Assembly: GCA_039026295.1 (NCBI GenBank)
Contig: JBCCMP010000275.1
Span: 1 to 7,052, forward strand
Direction: 5' to 3'
From: Thermohalobaculum sp039026295
GTDB taxonomy: Bacteria > Pseudomonadota > Alphaproteobacteria > Rhodobacterales > Rhodobacteraceae
Length of the DNA: 7,052 nt
The notes beneath the pieces are model-generated. The model was given only the letters and a program-made list of their open reading frames with translations. It did no database searches and was not told where the DNA came from. How positions within the stretch are numbered: the stretch's first letter is position 1; the number at the start of each line of letters is the position of its first letter. A program made the translations under genes and the position numbers. Positions 5,753-7,052 of the stretch are shown one piece after another.

Positions 5753-7052
5753 CGGAACTCCGGCAGTCTGTATCCATCAGCGTCTAATTTCTGACGAATG
5801 GAAAGCTTGGAGATCTTGCCGGTGGCCGTATGAGGGATCTCCTGGGCAAACAGGACGTCATCCGGTAGCTGCCACTTAGCGAATAGCGGGCGCAGCAAAT
5901 CAATGATGCTGTCCGGGTCCGGTGACTTGCCCGGTTGCGGAACCACCATCAGGATTGGTCGCTCGTCCCATTTCGGGTGCGGGACCCCAATGGCCGCGGC
6001 CTCGAAGACTTCCGGATGCGCAACGGCGGCGTTTTCCATATCGATCGAGGAGATCCACTCGCCGCCCGACTTGATAACGTCCTTGAACCGGTCGGTGATC
6101 CGCACATAGCCATTCTTATCCATTGTCGCCGCATCGCCAGTGTCGAACCAGTCGTCTGCGTCTGCTGCATCCTCATCCGCCTTCAAATACCGCTTTACGA
6201 CGCCAGGGCCACGGATCAACAGCCGCCCCTGGCTTTCGCCATCCCAAGGAAGTGCATTGTCGTCATCATCGCGGATCTCGAGATCGACGGTGAACGGGCA
6301 ATGGCCAACCTTTTCCTGCGTGTCCAGTTGCTCGGATTCCGGCAAGGCGAGGATTTCCGGTTTCGGCGTGCACATCGTGCCAAGGGGCGATGTTTCTGTC
6401 ATGCCCCAGGCGTGGAGAACCTTGACCCCATATTCGTTCTGGAAGGCTTCAATGACGGCACGCGGGCACGCCGAACCGCCAATGACGACCCGGTCGAGAT
6501 GCGGAAGTTTGAGATCGTTCTCGCGCAGATGGCCGAGCAACGGCAGCCAAATTGTAGGAACGGCCGCCGTCACCGTAACGCCCATGTCCAACAACTCGTA
6601 ACAGGAAGCCGGGTCAAGCATGCGGCCGGGCATAACAACGGCTGATCCTGCCATGGGCATTCCAAAACCGGTGGACCAGCCGTTCGCATGGAAGAGCGGT
6701 ACGACCGGCATAACCGTGTCCGTGCTGGAAAGGCCGAGCATGTCGCTTTGAAGCATCACCATCGAGTGGATAACGTTTGACCGGTGGGAATAGAGGACAC
6801 CTTTGGGATGACCCGTCGTTCCAGACGTGAAGCAGATCCCGCAGGCATCATCCTCGGGCCCGTCGACCCAGTCGGCGTTGCCATCTTCCGCCGCGAGCAG
6901 TTCTTCGTAGCAAAGCGCATTGGGCAACGACGTCTCGGGCATATGGGCCCGATCCGTCATGATTATGTAACCTTTGACCAGAGGCAGATCCGGCGCGACC
7001 TTTTCGAGGACCGGGACGATGTCATGATCGACTAATACCCACTGATCCTCGG
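5749..7052 (-). CDS. Acyl-CoA ligase (AMP-binding, fatty-acid/DmdB-like), 5' end outside window
   Basis: The frame is open to the right edge. 433 residues are visible out of about 540 expected, so roughly the first 100 are missing. Residues are counted here from the internal Met at 6960. The AMP-binding P-loop is FTSGTTGHPKG (44-54), followed by YSHRSN and PLFHANGW (88-95). The HAWGMTETSP motif (183-192) holds the adenylate site. WFDTGD (271-276) and DRFKDVIKSGGEWIS (290-304) carry the ribose-binding Asp and the hinge. The C-terminal domain ends with Lys382 in TATGKISK, the expected adenylation lysine. The enzyme should convert a carboxylic acid, ATP and CoA to acyl-CoA, AMP and PPi. The style matches medium/long-chain fatty-acyl-CoA synthetases and the methylmercaptopropionate-CoA ligase DmdB of roseobacters. 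Sequence alone does not settle which. It is followed without a gap by the GntR regulator. Confidence 0.95.
   Translation of the reverse strand, partial: EDQWVLVDHDIVPVLEKVAPDLPLVKGYIIMTDRAHMPETSLPNALCYEELLAAEDGNADWVDGPEDDACGICFTSGTTGHPKGVLYSHRSNVIHSMVMLQSDMLGLSSTDTVMPVVPLFHANGWSTGFGMPMAGSAVVMPGRMLDPASCYELLDMGVTVTAAVPTIWLPLLGHLRENDLKLPHLDRVVIGGSACPRAVIEAFQNEYGVKVLHAWGMTETSPLGTMCTPKPEILALPESEQLDTQEKVGHCPFTVDLEIRDDDDNALPWDGESQGRLLIRGPGVVKRYLKADEDAADADDWFDTGDAATMDKNGYVRITDRFKDVIKSGGEWISSIDMENAAVAHPEVFEAAAIGVPHPKWDERPILMVVPQPGKSPDPDSIIDLLRPLFAKWQLPDDVLFAQEIPHTATGKISKLSIRQKLDADGYRLPEFR

Noticed and set aside
5156..5794. 212-codon open frame on the + strand opposite the GntR gene
   Set aside because: Antisense of a clear GntR/FCD gene. 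It also crosses the operon junction, which a real gene would be unlikely to do.
5935..6645. 236-codon open frame on the + strand opposite the acyl-CoA ligase
   Set aside because: Antisense of conserved ligase motifs, with no domain of its own.
1..7052. Search by eye for tRNA, CRISPR, insertion-sequence ends, toxin-antitoxin or phage genes
   Set aside because: Nothing found. Almost all of the window is accounted for by the eight protein genes and short spacers, and no spacer exceeds 75 bases.

Overview
The window looks like chromosomal DNA from an alphaproteobacterium, most likely of the Roseobacter/Rhodobacteraceae type. Reasons are the roughly 60% GC in hand-counted stretches, the catabolic gene content, the tight gene packing and the style of the GntR, LysR and acyl-CoA ligase proteins. 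The lineage is an inference. It holds eight protein genes, two of them cut by the window edges. I see no RNA gene, mobile element, long repeat or CRISPR array.

Region 1 (1-3600) is a sugar-acid catabolic locus arranged around a divergent promoter region at 1838-1908. Leftward run an enolase-superfamily acid-sugar dehydratase (1837-641) and then an EamA/DMT membrane transporter (597 to the left edge). Rightward run a DHRS6-like short-chain dehydrogenase (1909-2628) and a fumarylacetoacetate-hydrolase-fold protein (2697-3542), closed by a stem-loop terminator at 3555-3598. Dehydratase, SDR and FAH hydrolase are the last three steps of the non-phosphorylative route known for L-fuconate and L-rhamnonate. 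In that route an aldonate becomes a 2-keto-3-deoxy acid, then a 2,4-diketo-3-deoxy acid, then pyruvate plus a hydroxyacid such as lactate. The actual sugar cannot be read from the sequence, and the upstream sugar dehydrogenase and lactonase are not in the window.

Region 2 (3597-5083) is regulatory. A small, divergent stand-alone receiver-like protein (leftward) and a LysR-type regulator (rightward) start only 17 bp apart. The receiver gene has lower GC than its neighbours and is the least understood gene here.

Region 3 (5108-7052), read leftward, is an acyl-CoA ligase of the fatty-acid/DmdB-like type, whose 5' end lies outside the window, followed by a GntR/FCD regulator. The two overlap by four bases (GTGA), so they are probably translationally coupled. 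This looks like a separate acid-activation operon with its own regulator.

Most of the window is well-known family biology. The points worth a second look are the unassigned substrate of the sugar-acid module with its Glu-x-His metal site, and the orphan receiver paired head-to-head with a LysR regulator.
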